This document shows, in pieces, positions 19,414-30,188 of a stretch of 64,000 nt of DNA (position 1 is its first letter; every line of letters starts with the position of its first letter). The position numbers and the translations under genes were made by a program. A model generated the notes under the pieces. The model searched no databases, was not told the DNA's origin, and saw nothing but the letters and a program-made list of their open reading frames with translations. The stretch is from Methanobacterium sp. UBA294 (GTDB lineage: Archaea; Methanobacteriota; Methanobacteria; Methanobacteriales; Methanobacteriaceae), in assembly GCA_002494495.1 (NCBI GenBank), contig DACB01000007.1, forward strand, positions 198,076 through 262,075, given 5' to 3'.

Positions 19414-20337
19414 TTAAATTTTGTTGTTAATCAGTGATTTTAACAAGGCCATTCGAACAGGGACCCCATAAAAAGCCTGTTCAAAGTATTTACCATAAGG
19501 AGTGTTATCAACATCATGTGATATTTCATCTACTCTGGGTAAAGGATGCATTACTATTGCATGGCTATTTTCTAGCAATTTCGCATTGATTAAGTAAGCA
19601 CCTTTTATTTTGGAGTATTCTTGTGGGTCTGGAAATCTTTCCTTCTGGATGCGTGTTACATAGAGCACATCTGCGTAATTCAGTACGTCATGGATATCAT
19701 CTGTTTCATTTACATTTATACCTAAACTACTGAGGTCATGCAGTATTTCGTCAGGCATTTGTAACTCTTTAGGCGCTACAAAGCTCATTTTAACATCGAA
19801 CTTTGCCAAGGCGTATGCCAGGGAATGTACTGTTCGACCATATTTAAGATCTCCAACCAATGCTACATGTAATTCGTCAATTTCACCCAGTAAACGTTGC
19901 ATAGTGTATAAATCAAGTAATGTTTGGGTAGGGTGCTGTCCTGCACCATCACCAGCATTTATAACTGGAATATCAACAAGTCCCGCCACGTATCGGGCTG
20001 TTCCTTCCATATCATGTCTTATAACCAGTGCATCAGTATATTCAGCTACAATGCGTACTGTGTCGTTTATGTTTTCTCCCTTTGTGGCTGAGCTTACACC
20101 CGCCTCTGCAAATCCTATAACTCCCCCCCCTAATCTTTGCATGGCGGCTTCAAAAGATAGTCTTGTTCTGGTGGATGGTTCGTAGAATAGGGCTCCAAGT
20201 ATTTTCCCGGATAAGACATCACATTTTTCTCGGGACCTGGCTATGGGTTCCATTTTTTCTGCTAATTTAAGTGTCTCAATAATATCCTTTTTACTAAAGT
20301 CCTTTATAGAAATAATATCTTTCTGGGATAAAACCAT
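19414..20337 (-). CDS. pyrB: Aspartate carbamoyltransferase catalytic subunit
   Basis: Condenses carbamoyl phosphate and aspartate in the second step of pyrimidine synthesis. At 307 residues it is of normal length. The carbamoyl-phosphate motif [20 protein letters not shown], the [16 protein letters not shown] segment, the 240s-loop-like [10 protein letters not shown] and HPLPRVDEI are all present. AAGGTGG lies ahead of the ATG. The regulatory subunit PyrI is not in the window. It converges with cdc6 and is followed upstream by trmI on the same strand. Confidence 0.97.
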   Translation of the reverse strand: MVLSQKDIISIKDFSKKDIIETLKLAEKMEPIARSREKCDVLSGKILGALFYEPSTRTRLSFEAAMQRLGGGVIGFAEAGVSSATKGENINDTVRIVAEYTDALVIRHDMEGTARYVAGLVDIPVINAGDGAGQHPTQTLLDLYTMQRLLGEIDELHVALVGDLKYGRTVHSLAYALAKFDVKMSFVAPKELQMPDEILHDLSSLGINVNETDDIHDVLNYADVLYVTRIQKERFPDPQEYSKIKGAYLINAKLLENSHAIVMHPLPRVDEISHDVDNTPYGKYFEQAFYGVPVRMALLKSLINNKI

Positions 20338-20503
20338 CTTACATCCACCTTTCTGGATAACTGACTTTTTTGACTATTTATATAATTCTATATCTAATTT
20401 TTATTCATTATTTTATTATAATATTATTTTATTATAATATTATTTTTTTTAATATATTATTAAATAATTTAATTTTAACTAAACAACACCTGATAATTTT
20501 AAA

Positions 20504-21232
20504 TTATAACCTACGGGCAAAGGTCAAATACCCAGTATGCCCTGTCATCCTAGTTTTTGGTCGTGTCCCCTTGATTTTTATTTCAATTTCTCTTAATATA
20601 CATTCAACTGTCTTTATATCTGAAAATCCATACTTCTTAAGCACTTTGTTAAGTGTTATCACCGCTTCAATGTAAGGGTTGTAGGTAGCCAGATATCCGC
20701 CGACTTTAAGAGATTTTGATGCGTGTTCAACCACATCCCATGGTTGAGGAAGGTCTAAAAATACCAGGTCAACTGATGATTCATCAATTCCCTCTTTGAT
20801 ATCTTGGTTTTTCACAGTAACATTTTCCTGACCGAATTCAAGGATATTTTTCCCGGCGATACCTGCAAAGTCTTCCCTTAATTCGTAGGTATAAACTTCC
20901 CCTTTAGATCCTACGATATTTGCAAAGTATAGGGCGGTTGCTCCTGAACCAGTACCTGCTTCCACAACTTTCTGCCCATATCCCAAGCCAGTATAGGCAT
21001 TTATAATCCCCACATCCTTTGGAAGGATTATAGAGCATTTTCTCTCCATGAGATCAATGTAATCATTTAAATTTGCTTTAATAACGGTGAATTTATGTCC
21101 CATATGAGTTTCTAATACATCACCATCATTACTCATGGCAATATCTTCATTTTTGATATATCCGTGGTTAGTGTGTAGGTCTTCATGAGTCACTGGGTAC
21201 TTCTTTCCTTTAGAGTCTATTAAGATTCTCAT
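20504..21232 (-). CDS. trmI: tRNA (adenine-58-N1)-methyltransferase
   Basis: Class I SAM methyltransferase that makes m1A58 in the T-loop of tRNAs. The 242 residues include a small N-terminal beta domain, the SAM-binding loop [19 protein letters not shown], and the target-base motif [14 protein letters not shown]. This matches archaeal TrmI, which works as a homotetramer and may also modify A57. GGAAGAT precedes the ATG. It lies between pyrB and hef, an order I recall from Methanothermobacter. Confidence 0.93.
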   Translation of the reverse strand: MRILIDSKGKKYPVTHEDLHTNHGYIKNEDIAMSNDGDVLETHMGHKFTVIKANLNDYIDLMERKCSIILPKDVGIINAYTGLGYGQKVVEAGTGSGATALYFANIVGSKGEVYTYELREDFAGIAGKNILEFGQENVTVKNQDIKEGIDESSVDLVFLDLPQPWDVVEHASKSLKVGGYLATYNPYIEAVITLNKVLKKYGFSDIKTVECILREIEIKIKGTRPKTRMTGHTGYLTFARRL

Positions 21233-21344
21233 TTTTATCTTCCGTTATAGTTGTGCTTGTAATCAATATTAGTTAATTTAGTTAATTTAAAAGCCTTTTA
21301 TTCAAATTTAATCCATTTCTAAAATATTTTATTTTATCTATATG

Positions 21345-23681
21345 TTATTTTAAAATATCTGATAACTTTAACTCAATATCTGGAGCATTATTCCTGTACA
21401 TGAATCCAGAATCAATAACATCCCTTATTTTTTGGGCTATTACCTTACCAATACCATCAACACTGGTTAATTCTTCTTTCGATGCATTAATCACTCCCTT
21501 CACACTCCTGAATTTTTCTAAGAGTTTACGGGCAGTAACTGGCCCAACGTTGGGGAGTGATTCTATGATGAATATTTGTTGTTCCTGGAGGCTTAAGGGT
21601 TTTTTTTCAGTACGTAGTGGCATGTCCCTAGGACCTTTTTTTAATTCTCGGATAGCTAAGCGGTATATCATCGCTGCAGTATCTTCTGGAGAACGAGTTG
21701 GTAGAATAGGGATTTTAAAATCAACAGCCAAGCTAGCTAACGCCCCGCGAACTGCATTAGGGTGTAAACCACCTGAATAAATGCTTTCACCCTCTATTAT
21801 TATGATGGGTGAGCTGAATTGATCAACCAGATCCTTAGCTTGTTTATACAATCGTTTATCTATTATGGAACCGGTAAAATCATGTGCACTCTTACGTTCC
21901 ACACCTATATTATCTGAAATTTGATAATCTGCCACTGTAAGTGTGGATGTTCTGATTTGAACACCCAGATTGCTTAACTCTCGGACAACACCTGATTTAG
22001 CTTCCCTATGGTCGACGTGGACTACTGGTTTTTCCATGGTGGTTTCAGTTTCTGTAGCAGGGTTATCTTCATCATTAAGATTATCTTTTTCAATGGAAAT
22101 TTTCGTTTGGGATCCATCAGTGGAAATTTCATTTTGGGGAAAGTCTTTGATGAGCTGATTTTTCATTCTCTGTTCCTTATTTATGCTGGTCCAATAGTAA
22201 CTCTCATCACGTGTGCCTTTTGTTATTAAAACCGTCATATGACCCTGTGTTTTCCTCCCTGTTCTGCCTCTCCGCTGGATCATCCTTATCTCTGATGGCA
22301 CCGGTTCATAAAGGATAACTTGGTCTACGGATGGTATATCAATCCCTTCCTCTGCTACGCTGGTGGATATCAGCACCTGATAAAGTCCCTTGCGGAAATT
22401 CTTGATTATCTGTTTCTGTTCTTTTTGAGTGAGTCCTTTCTCCTTATCCCTGGAGGCTTGTCCAAAGAACTTCACAGACTTGATACCTTCATCTTCACAT
22501 TTACGATGGATCTCGTTCACGGTGTCCCGGTACTGGCTGAAGACTATGATCTGCTGGTCCTTCTTTAACTCCTTCTTCAGAATTCTCAAGAGTCTGACCA
22601 TCTTTGGATGATCAATTTTCTTATCAGCAGCTCTACGGGTTAACTGTATGGCTGTATTGAAATCTTCATTCTGAAAAAGTCCACGGGCTGCTTTTGTCTT
22701 CTTATTTTTTAATTTTTGGAAGTAATGATGGAGGTTACTTATTCCCTGTGTTTCCAGTAGCTCAAGTGCATGTTGTAAATTGATCACAGCGGTGATCATG
22801 GACATGGCCAGTAAACAATCACGGTGTGGATTTGCAGTCCTTGATATCCTGTTTTGAACTCGGCCACGTGCTTTCAGAATATCTTTTTTACTAACCTTAG
22901 AAATTGAATGTATAATTTTGAAGTTTTTAAGTCCTTTTAACCTGTTTTTCAGGACTTTATCCAAGCGGTTTTTTATTTCTTTTTGCTCATTGCCCAACTC
23001 CACGAACACCCACTTAATCTCAATGGGATTAAAATAGGGCTTTACATCAACGTCATCTTCAGTTTTAACCATAACTTCCTGGATAAAAAGATTATGGCAC
23101 ACAGTATTAATTTTTTCTTCATCACCACCAGGAGACGCAGTTAAACCAAGTATCAGGGGATTTTTCCCTTCCCGCATGTATCGATTAGCTAAAAAAACGT
23201 AGGCATAGTTACCTGTCCCTCGGTGGCATTCGTCGAATATCAAAAGTGAAACATCCCTTAAGTCATACCGTCCTGCAATTATGTCAGATTCCACTGTTTG
23301 TGGGGTTGCCGATATTATCTGGCTTTTTTCCCATAATTTAACCCTTTTATCAGGAGTTATTGATCCACTCAGCACATTAACCGGTGCTTTCAGGAATTCT
23401 GTTAAACTTTCTTCATGTTGTACTGCCAGTGGCTTGGTGGGGGCTAACATCAATATTTTGGATTGGGGGATGTTCTTCAACCTTTCAGCTGATACCAATG
23501 CAGCTACGATGGTCTTTCCCAGAGCAGTGGGGGCGACAATCATAGTGTTGCCCTTTTTAAGCACATCAGCAGCCAGAATTTGTTGATAAAGCCGGGATTC
23601 TATTTTCTCTGGTTTTATAAGTGGGTGCTGGATCCATTGTATACTATCCTTTGAAATGATTGATTTTTTGTTATTTGTCAT
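21345..23681 (-). CDS. hef: Hef: fork-structure helicase and XPF-type nuclease
   Basis: Archaeal repair protein that unwinds and cuts stalled replication forks, related to FANCM and XPF/Mus81. The 778 residues contain an SF2 helicase with Walker A APTALGKT (50-57), DECH box (150-153) and motif VI region [16 protein letters not shown]; a charged linker of about 530-550; a nuclease domain with VDHREAK near 557 and the catalytic [10 protein letters not shown] near 595; and two helix-hairpin-helix motifs near 705-760 ([18 protein letters not shown] and [14 protein letters not shown]). All three parts look intact, so the fusion is full length. It lies 3.3 kb from the origin. Confidence 0.97.
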   Translation of the reverse strand: MTNNKKSIISKDSIQWIQHPLIKPEKIESRLYQQILAADVLKKGNTMIVAPTALGKTIVAALVSAERLKNIPQSKILMLAPTKPLAVQHEESLTEFLKAPVNVLSGSITPDKRVKLWEKSQIISATPQTVESDIIAGRYDLRDVSLLIFDECHRGTGNYAYVFLANRYMREGKNPLILGLTASPGGDEEKINTVCHNLFIQEVMVKTEDDVDVKPYFNPIEIKWVFVELGNEQKEIKNRLDKVLKNRLKGLKNFKIIHSISKVSKKDILKARGRVQNRISRTANPHRDCLLAMSMITAVINLQHALELLETQGISNLHHYFQKLKNKKTKAARGLFQNEDFNTAIQLTRRAADKKIDHPKMVRLLRILKKELKKDQQIIVFSQYRDTVNEIHRKCEDEGIKSVKFFGQASRDKEKGLTQKEQKQIIKNFRKGLYQVLISTSVAEEGIDIPSVDQVILYEPVPSEIRMIQRRGRTGRKTQGHMTVLITKGTRDESYYWTSINKEQRMKNQLIKDFPQNEISTDGSQTKISIEKDNLNDEDNPATETETTMEKPVVHVDHREAKSGVVRELSNLGVQIRTSTLTVADYQISDNIGVERKSAHDFTGSIIDKRLYKQAKDLVDQFSSPIIIIEGESIYSGGLHPNAVRGALASLAVDFKIPILPTRSPEDTAAMIYRLAIRELKKGPRDMPLRTEKKPLSLQEQQIFIIESLPNVGPVTARKLLEKFRSVKGVINASKEELTSVDGIGKVIAQKIRDVIDSGFMYRNNAPDIELKLSDILK

Positions 23682-23831
23682 TTAAATCCAGTTCATGATG
23701 TTTTTTTAGTTAATGAAAATTTACATGAGATATGTTGAATAAAATATATTTATATGATTTATTATGTTTTGGCTGCATATCATTTGTCCCAATTTCTACA
23801 ACATGTGTAAATGATGCAAGGAGGGTGTTAA

Positions 23832-24290
23832 GTGGATATGAATAATAAGATTACGTATTTTAAGCTAAATGCAAATAACCAGGAAGAGTTAATTAAATTG
23901 ATTGAATTATATGAAACTGTTTTTGAAATGGATCCATTTGAATATCCACGAATTAATTATCAAAAGAAGCTATTAAACACTGATAATATAATTTTTGTTG
24001 TAGCAAAGTATGAAAAGAAGATTATTGGGGGTTTAACTGCCCATGAATTACCATCAACTTATTTTGAAGCAAATGAAGTTTACGTCTATGATCTTGCAGT
24101 TCATCATGATTTTCAGAGGAGAGGGGTAGGAACCAGATTGATGGATAAATTAAAGGAAATTTCTTGCACTAAAGGTGATAAAGAAATATTTTTACAAGCG
24201 GATATTGGGGATTATGCCATAGATTTTTACAGGAAAATTGGGGGAGTTCCTGAAGATGTGATTCATTTTTCTTTCCCCTGTAAAAAATAA
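23832..24290 (+). CDS. GNAT-family acetyltransferase, AAC(3)-I-like
   Basis: A 152-residue acetyl-CoA-dependent N-acetyltransferase. The acetyl-CoA loop is seen in DLAVHHDFQRRGVGTRLMDK (Q/RxxGxG/A pattern QRRGVG), followed by the typical EIFLQADIGDYAIDFYRKIG. The overall spacing and the late DYAIDFYRK resemble the aminoglycoside 3-N-acetyltransferase type I branch, but the natural substrate of archaeal members is unknown. AGGAGGGTG stands seven bases before the GTG start at 23832; an ATG two codons later is also possible. It diverges from hef. Confidence 0.8.
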   Translation: MDMNNKITYFKLNANNQEELIKLIELYETVFEMDPFEYPRINYQKKLLNTDNIIFVVAKYEKKIIGGLTAHELPSTYFEANEVYVYDLAVHHDFQRRGVGTRLMDKLKEISCTKGDKEIFLQADIGDYAIDFYRKIGGVPEDVIHFSFPCKK

Positions 24291-24341
24291 TGCAACATAA
24301 ATAAGATAGTAAATAGACTCTATTTCCAAAAAAAATAACTG

Positions 24342-25529
24342 TTATTCTATTAAATCTTCAAATTCATCATAAACCACGTCCAATCCACACATAGTAGGGA
24401 CGTAGTTTGCTGCCTTAGCTGAATCAACGCCAATCACCTTGAATCCCAGATCTTCAATAGGTGAAACTACCATACAGGTATCGCAAATCAACTTTCCACC
24501 AGCATTTTCAATGGTTTTTGTGTATCCCATACGGTCTGCAGCCGCTTTAACTGGGATGGAAGTGCATACCCAGAAAGGGGTGGAAAGTTTTCTACCAGAT
24601 ATTTTTTCTGCTATCTTTTCTATTTCATCTAAAGATGCGTGGGGACAGCCTATGCATATTAAATCTGGTTTCTGGGCAGTGGTTGAAAGTTTCTTACGTG
24701 CATCCATTACATCATCCTCTGTAACAGAAATTCTTTCTATTAATTCCATATCTTCGCTCTTTAAGGCTTCTTCATATTCGGGGGTTACTCCCTCCACATG
24801 ATACAGTGCCACTGCTCCTGAAGATGCCAATGCAGCTCCTAAACTTTTAAGTTCGTTAATTGAAGGGATATTTTTCAGTTTGAAGTAGGGAACTCCTCCA
24901 CCTACTATTTTACCCACTATGTAGCCTAATGCACCATAATCTACTCCCTTGAGTGGGATTTCTAATTCAAATACGTACTTCGCTTTTCTACCCTCATCCA
25001 AATGATAGCCGTATGCCGCTGTTTTTCCACATATGGCTGCTGCTAACGCGCCTGGACCGCCTTCCCTGTTTGTCCTTGCGCCCAGGACGGAGTTGGCGTA
25101 ACATACTGCAGAAGATTCTGACCATGCTATGTGGCTACCCATGATGGGGACGTTACCTACCAAGTAGGGTGTGCAGGTGCAGGTAGTGCTGATGCCCATC
25201 TTTTGATAGGCTGCGATAATTTTATTCTGCTTTTCAGCGAATTGTTTTGAGAATTTTAAATCCTCCCAACGCTCCAAATCTATACCTGCAGGGTTAAGAG
25301 TGGACGGTACTTTGACCTTTACACCACTTGCTGCCAATTCATCTAAATATTCTAAACCTGCCTCTCCTATTGTTTTATATGAAACTCCTGAAATCTGGGC
25401 AGATGTTATATCTACCATATTTTCTGCGCCATAGATATCCCCAAGGGCCACTAATATCTCCATGGACTTTTCAATAGCAATCCCATGTTTACCATCGTAC
25501 ATAGCCTGTTCTTCTGGTGTAAGCTGCAT
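24342..25529 (-). CDS. Phosphomevalonate dehydratase large subunit (aconitase X catalytic domain)
   Basis: Formerly DUF521. Family members from archaea pair with a small DUF126 subunit and dehydrate 5-phosphomevalonate in the archaeal mevalonate route to isoprenoid lipids. The 395-residue sequence begins [20 protein letters not shown], a family-typical start, and shows cysteines for the Fe-S cluster in [21 protein letters not shown] and [11 protein letters not shown], plus [20 protein letters not shown]. The small subunit is not in the window. The start lies 15 bases after the recJ stop with AGGGG ahead, so recJ and this gene are likely co-transcribed. Confidence 0.88.
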   Translation of the reverse strand: MQLTPEEQAMYDGKHGIAIEKSMEILVALGDIYGAENMVDITSAQISGVSYKTIGEAGLEYLDELAASGVKVKVPSTLNPAGIDLERWEDLKFSKQFAEKQNKIIAAYQKMGISTTCTCTPYLVGNVPIMGSHIAWSESSAVCYANSVLGARTNREGGPGALAAAICGKTAAYGYHLDEGRKAKYVFELEIPLKGVDYGALGYIVGKIVGGGVPYFKLKNIPSINELKSLGAALASSGAVALYHVEGVTPEYEEALKSEDMELIERISVTEDDVMDARKKLSTTAQKPDLICIGCPHASLDEIEKIAEKISGRKLSTPFWVCTSIPVKAAADRMGYTKTIENAGGKLICDTCMVVSPIEDLGFKVIGVDSAKAANYVPTMCGLDVVYDEFEDLIE

Positions 25530-25544
25530 ATAAACCCCTTAATA

Positions 25545-26954
25545 CTAACTGAAAGTTATCTGCTTCGATTTATTGGATTCTTCATCTTCAATCTGACTTT
25601 TTATAATATCATCCACCAGATTGAGGAAGTTATCCTGATTATTTCGGGGGACAACTGCCCCTGCTGCCACGGTATGCCCGCCACCAGTGCCACCGTAACT
25701 ATGTGATGCTTGTTCAAGTGCCTGACCAAGATTAACTCCTTTTTCAGTGTTTAAAAGGGTTGTCCGTCCGGAAATTTTAAGTAATGGGTCCATACGAGAC
25801 ATCGCTAACACTGGTTTGTCTGGATTGAACAGTTTAAGATCCAATCCAATATTGGCCAAAGTCCCCATGAAACCCTTTATATCTTTATTTTCTGTGTAGA
25901 TATATTGAATGTAATCCATTTCAACTGATCCTTCCTTTTTAATCCATTTAACACCCTTTAATACTGTGTTCTGGTAATTATTCAGGAAATTCATCCCCTG
26001 TTGTAAGGATTCCTTCCGATCTCCCAGACAGATACTCAGACCATACCCATACTTCTTACTTTTACCACAAGCGTCTATTATTTGGGAATAATCACTGATA
26101 TTAGTGAGCAAAGGTATCTCATCCTTGATCTGGTAAATTTTCCCAAATATTTCAGGGTTTAACTTCACCAATGCTGTTTTCAGGACGTCTTTCTCCTCGT
26201 TGCTAAGGTCAGGGAATTTTGTTTCATATGAAACTCCAATCTTTTCCAAGAAAGTTTTACTTCCATCAAAATCTCCAGAAATATCAGGCAGTGGTGGTAG
26301 GAAAGTATATGAAAGTGCCTTATACAAGGGTTCTTCACTCAGGAAAGAGGCTTTTAATCCATTTTTAACTTCTATAACATTTTTCTTTATTCCTTCCTGC
26401 ATTATGGTGTGATTTATCCCAGTTATGTCACCATTACCCTGCATATCACCAAAGGCACCTACCATTGCCAGTGCGGTGAGTTCATAATGACCCATAGGCC
26501 GTACAGTAAGGTAGGTTACACCTGAACCACTCACATCCCTTGTACCGTCCATTCCGAATAAGTGAGGATTGACATGAACCACTGTTTCCTGGTCTTCGGT
26601 AGAATCAATGGTCTGGTGGTGGTCTGCAATTATGGCATCACCTTTGAGCTTGCCTATCTTTTGGGTCCAGGCGCTTCCCATGTCACAGAAGAAGAAGATC
26701 TCATATTTTTCCTGAAAGATTTTATCCAGTACCTCTTCCTTTAGCCGGGGGACTATGGTAACATGGAATTTGCCCTTCTCACACGTAATGGCATTACAAA
26801 TCACACCGGCTGCGGATATTCCGTCAGCATCGTTATGGGAGATTACCCTCACGACATGATCCTGTTCTAAGTGCTCTTTTAAGAGTTTGTTAGCTTCATT
26901 AGCCCTAGTTATTAAGTGATGTTGATTTGCACCACTTTTACTTGATTTTGACAT
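25545..26954 (-). CDS. recJ: RecJ-like DHH-family single-strand exonuclease
   Basis: A 469-residue DHH/DHHA1 phosphoesterase of the archaeal RecJ/GAN group, which degrades single-stranded nucleic acid and in some archaea joins the replisome. Motif I is HNDADG (40-45), the DHH motif is ADHHQTID (110-117) and the DHHA1 signature is YGGTGGGHTVAAG near the C-terminus. The first 14 residues (MSKSSKSGANQHHL) precede the usual family start around LITRANEANKLLKE and are encoded inside a repeat that recurs at 30367, 33977 and 38236. rps15, whose usual neighbour is recJ in related archaea as I recall, is now 29 kb away, so the 5' end and promoter may have been changed by integration. Confidence 0.92.
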   Translation of the reverse strand: MSKSSKSGANQHHLITRANEANKLLKEHLEQDHVVRVISHNDADGISAAGVICNAITCEKGKFHVTIVPRLKEEVLDKIFQEKYEIFFFCDMGSAWTQKIGKLKGDAIIADHHQTIDSTEDQETVVHVNPHLFGMDGTRDVSGSGVTYLTVRPMGHYELTALAMVGAFGDMQGNGDITGINHTIMQEGIKKNVIEVKNGLKASFLSEEPLYKALSYTFLPPLPDISGDFDGSKTFLEKIGVSYETKFPDLSNEEKDVLKTALVKLNPEIFGKIYQIKDEIPLLTNISDYSQIIDACGKSKKYGYGLSICLGDRKESLQQGMNFLNNYQNTVLKGVKWIKKEGSVEMDYIQYIYTENKDIKGFMGTLANIGLDLKLFNPDKPVLAMSRMDPLLKISGRTTLLNTEKGVNLGQALEQASHSYGGTGGGHTVAAGAVVPRNNQDNFLNLVDDIIKSQIEDEESNKSKQITFS

Positions 26955-27055
26955 ATAAATTTCCTATTAAAGTATTACTATTAGTTTCTTAAAATTTGAA
27001 TAATTCAATACACTCTTTATTGTTTGGAATTTTCATATTAATCTTCTGGTTTTGG
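26909..27055. repeat. Copy 1 of dispersed repeat: recJ first codons plus upstream region
   Basis: Covers about the first 15 codons of recJ and 100 bases upstream. Degenerate copies lie at 30367-30420, 33977-34121 and 38236-38388 in the same orientation. The stretch from 26921 to 26975 matches 30367-30420 with four mismatches and one gap, and TATTGTTTGGAATTTTC recurs exactly in the 38236 copy. This copy is the only one attached to an intact recJ. Confidence 0.8.
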
Positions 27056-27161
27056 TTATAAAAAAGGAGGTTATAACCATATGGAAAGTTTTATTTGTTA
27101 TAAAATGCTAATTATACAATAATAATAAAATAATCGCATTTAATTTTGGAGGTTTGCTATT

Positions 27162-27635
27162 TTGGAAATTTTAAAAATACCTTTGATGATTAAAAAAGAT
27201 TATGACAATTTGATCGCTGAACAGTATGTTAGTAGAATTGCTTTTCATGGAAAACATCCATATATCGCTCCTTTTATTTATGTATTTGATGGTAAGTTCT
27301 TATATTTTTTATCAACCAAATATGGAAAGAAAATAGAATTAATCCGTAAAAATCCACATGTGGGAGTTGAAATAGAAAATATCAGTGAAAATTTAACTAA
27401 ATATAGTTTTGTAACTTTACAGGGTAGTATACAGGAAGTAACCAATAATAATGAAAAACAGAAAGTTAAAGAAAGGTTTGTTAACATGATCGAAGAAAAA
27501 AATCTTTCTATCAATATATTAGCTGCTCTAGGTCATTCGCCTGAAGAACCGATACAAGCCATTTTAAAAGAAGATAAATCATTTGTATGGAAATTGGTCG
27601 ATGTTATTAATATTACTGGTGTAAAAAACCCCTGA
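27162..27635 (+). CDS. Pyridoxamine 5'-phosphate oxidase-like flavin-binding protein
   Basis: A 157-residue split-barrel protein of the PNPOx-like superfamily, whose members bind FMN, F420 or haem and are often annotated as nitroimidazole resistance or flavin reductases. Typical are the N-terminal MIKKDYDNLIAEQYVSRIAF, the strand pair IAPFIYVFDGKFLYFLST and KKIELIRKNPHVGVEI, then LQGSIQEV. The TTG start has GGAGG eight bases ahead. The cofactor and substrate cannot be assigned. It is the first gene of the accessory stretch beyond recJ and diverges from it. Confidence 0.8.
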   Translation: MEILKIPLMIKKDYDNLIAEQYVSRIAFHGKHPYIAPFIYVFDGKFLYFLSTKYGKKIELIRKNPHVGVEIENISENLTKYSFVTLQGSIQEVTNNNEKQKVKERFVNMIEEKNLSINILAALGHSPEEPIQAILKEDKSFVWKLVDVINITGVKNP

Positions 27636-27731
27636 ATGCGTTTATAAAACCTTAAACAAGCAAACATACTTTATTTATTTAAAATATCTAAAAAATAATA
27701 AAAGAAGTTTAATTGCATTTTTTTTGTTTTA

Positions 27732-28679
27732 TTAGGTAATGGCTATGGTTAAGTAAACAAATACCCACCAAAGGATCACAAAGAGGGTAGTGCTAATTAA
27801 TGGTATTTTATCTGGTTTTAGTTTACTGAATTTGGATAGGAAGTACCAAGTTAAGATTATTAGAATAAAGTAGAGTATGGTATTCACTATTCCAACTATA
27901 TTTAATGGGTCTTTGTACATTACATAGAGCCAGACAATAAGTGTGATTACTATTCCAATCCATATCACTGGTTTTAATTGTTTGCTTACATTAATTGTTA
28001 TTTGAGTTAGTTCTTCTGATTTTCTGGATCTTATAAGCATTGAGAACAGCGTCATTATGCTTCCCAAGGCTAATATGATTCCCAGAAACTCTAAGAATAA
28101 TGTGGTAACTGGTTTACCGAAGAATTGTTCTTTGAGTAGGGGTATGGTTACTAATGCTTTTAATGATTCGTCTATGGGGAATGATTCAATTTCTCCCACT
28201 GCTATGCTATATTTACCCATATTAGCTGAATTGTAAACTTTTATGTAGTATGTGCCTGCTGTTAGATTTGCACGGGCATCTGGGCCTTTAAGGTAATTGT
28301 CTCCTCCAAATTCCTCAAAATATGGTTCCCATGTACTGTTCTGACCGTTTATAGTCATTAATACGGTTCCTGATGAATCAAGTATTTCAGCTGAGATGAA
28401 ATCTGGGGGTATACCTGGGCTTGCTGGTACTAGTAGGTTGATATAGAATTTAAATGGTTTATCAGAAGTTATTTTATAGTAATTTGGTAGTCCTTGTAAT
28501 TCTCCGTAGAATGCTTGGGAAACTTCGGGATTTAGTATAACAATGGGATTTCCCATGGTTGCGTTGTCCCCGATAACTAATCTGGGCTGATGTGCTGATG
28601 CAATAGAAATAGATGCCAATAAAAAAACAAAAAAACCTAATATTAACCAAGTTTTTGAATTTTTTTCAAGACTTAACAT
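27732..28679 (-). CDS. Membrane-anchored protein with extracytoplasmic beta domain
   Basis: No family recognised. The 315-residue protein starts with a signal peptide or anchor (TWLILGFFVFLLASISIASA), then about 165 residues outside the cell containing ANLTAGTYYIKVYNSANMGK, similar to pre-peptidase C-terminal-type beta sandwiches that end in 'GTYYIKV'. Four hydrophobic segments follow near residues 190-215, 235-255, 263-285 and 292-315, separated by a basic cytoplasmic loop (RSRKSEELTQ). It may be a surface sensor or transporter accessory. It converges with the PNPOx-like gene; MFS gene follows upstream. Confidence 0.7.
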   Translation of the reverse strand: MLSLEKNSKTWLILGFFVFLLASISIASAHQPRLVIGDNATMGNPIVILNPEVSQAFYGELQGLPNYYKITSDKPFKFYINLLVPASPGIPPDFISAEILDSSGTVLMTINGQNSTWEPYFEEFGGDNYLKGPDARANLTAGTYYIKVYNSANMGKYSIAVGEIESFPIDESLKALVTIPLLKEQFFGKPVTTLFLEFLGIILALGSIMTLFSMLIRSRKSEELTQITINVSKQLKPVIWIGIVITLIVWLYVMYKDPLNIVGIVNTILYFILIILTWYFLSKFSKLKPDKIPLISTTLFVILWWVFVYLTIAIT

Positions 28680-28802
28680 AATATAATATGATAAATTAAT
28701 AATTGAAATTTTTTATGTTATTTGAAAAAAAAACTTAACATAAATTTAGCAGTGTTATTATTAAAAATGATAAATAGGATCTATAAATATTTAAGATTTT
28801 GT

Positions 28803-30188
28803 CTACGGCTCTTTTTCTGTGGTTTGCATTGTTTTTAATTGTTCTGCTCGATTTTTAAGGCCTAGAGTTAATAATAACATTATTATGGTCACGAAGGCAA
28901 TCATAATATAAGCTGATTGATAACCTATTAGTTTAATTGTCTGAGATCCAATTATCGCACCAATAAGAGCACCACCTATTAATTGGCCTGTGCTGGAGTT
29001 GAAATTAATTAATGCCTGGCCTGAAGCCCGCTTTTCAGGTGGACTTTCAGTTAACATGATATAACGGAGGGGTGAACCAAGCACAGTTCCTAAACCCAGA
29101 CCAATAACTATCCCTGAAACTATGAATAAATAAAAACTACTGGCGAAGAAGCTTAACATGAAAAGGCCTATTGTTAGTATAGCTGTACCTGTTGTCATAA
29201 CTATTTTTGTACCATATTTGTCTAGTAATTTACCTATTATTGGAGCGCTAACTCCTAAAGCTAAAACAAGTGGTATTACCATTAAACTAGCATTGGATGT
29301 GGACAATGAGAGTGCGGTTACTGCCAGTGAAGGCAGGAAAACAATGGCTGTCTGACATAAACCAGTTCCAATGGCGATGCTGGTGGCTATCTTTACCTCT
29401 AAACTTCGATATAGATCTATTTGAATGACAGGTTCAAGGATATTTCGTTCTAATTTAATTAATAAAGGCAATAATAGTGCGGAAATAACTAAAAATGGCC
29501 ACACAAAGAGGGATCCTAAACTTACGAAGAAATTACTGGTGTTAATCTGATTCACACCTAAAGCCAATGAGGCCACCATCAGAGCAAAAACTATGGTTCC
29601 ATGCCAATCAAAACTGACATACTCCTTTCCTTTTGAAGCAGGTAATATAAAAAAGCTTAATACGATGATAAGTGCGGATATAGGTATATTGATAATGAAT
29701 AACCACTGCCAACCGTAAGGAAGAAGTAAAGCCCCTATTATGGGTCCCAAAATTCCGGAAAACCCCCAGACCGAACCTATAATGCCCAGAGCCCCTCCTC
29801 TTTTTTCAGGGGGAAATGTGTCACCTATAAAGGCGCTTGCAACTGGAAATATACCCCCGGCCCCAAATCCCTGAATTGCCCTTCCTAAGATCATCATTTC
29901 AAAGGATACAGAAGTAATTGTTATTATAGATCCCAAGGCGAAGATGAAAATATCCAGTACGTATATTGATCTCCTACCATGGATATCTGATAATTTGGCC
30001 ATTAATGGGGTACCAATCATGAAGAATAGAATATATATGGCGAAAATCCAGGATACCAAACGTTCATTAATACTAAAATATCCCTGAATTGCAGGAAGTG
30101 CAGGTCCTACAATCCCAATATCCAGGGATCCCATAAATACACCAATAAAAATAAGAATTAAAATTCTATTTCTATGTCTTTTATCCAT
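28803..30188 (-). CDS. MFS multidrug-type exporter (DHA2/EmrB-QacA-like)
   Basis: A 461-residue transporter with a cytoplasmic start MDKRHRNR, a first helix with DIGIVGPALPAIQ (the DHA2 motif D1-type pattern LDIGIVxxALP), the loop motif A as AKLSDIHGRRSIYV, and motif C in GFSGILGPIIGALLLPYGWQ. Hydrophobic stretches fit 14 membrane helices, typical of proton-driven drug exporters of the EmrB/QacA group. The transported compound is unknown. It sits in the recJ-rps15 accessory region, probably acquired. Confidence 0.9.
   Translation of the reverse strand: MDKRHRNRILILIFIGVFMGSLDIGIVGPALPAIQGYFSINERLVSWIFAIYILFFMIGTPLMAKLSDIHGRRSIYVLDIFIFALGSIITITSVSFEMMILGRAIQGFGAGGIFPVASAFIGDTFPPEKRGGALGIIGSVWGFSGILGPIIGALLLPYGWQWLFIINIPISALIIVLSFFILPASKGKEYVSFDWHGTIVFALMVASLALGVNQINTSNFFVSLGSLFVWPFLVISALLLPLLIKLERNILEPVIQIDLYRSLEVKIATSIAIGTGLCQTAIVFLPSLAVTALSLSTSNASLMVIPLVLALGVSAPIIGKLLDKYGTKIVMTTGTAILTIGLFMLSFFASSFYLFIVSGIVIGLGLGTVLGSPLRYIMLTESPPEKRASGQALINFNSSTGQLIGGALIGAIIGSQTIKLIGYQSAYIMIAFVTIIMLLLTLGLKNRAEQLKTMQTTEKEP

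Noticed and set aside
23832..24290. Aminoglycoside resistance gene
   Set aside because: Resemblance to AAC(3)-I is at the level of the GNAT branch; nothing in the sequence proves aminoglycoside activity, so only the family is called.
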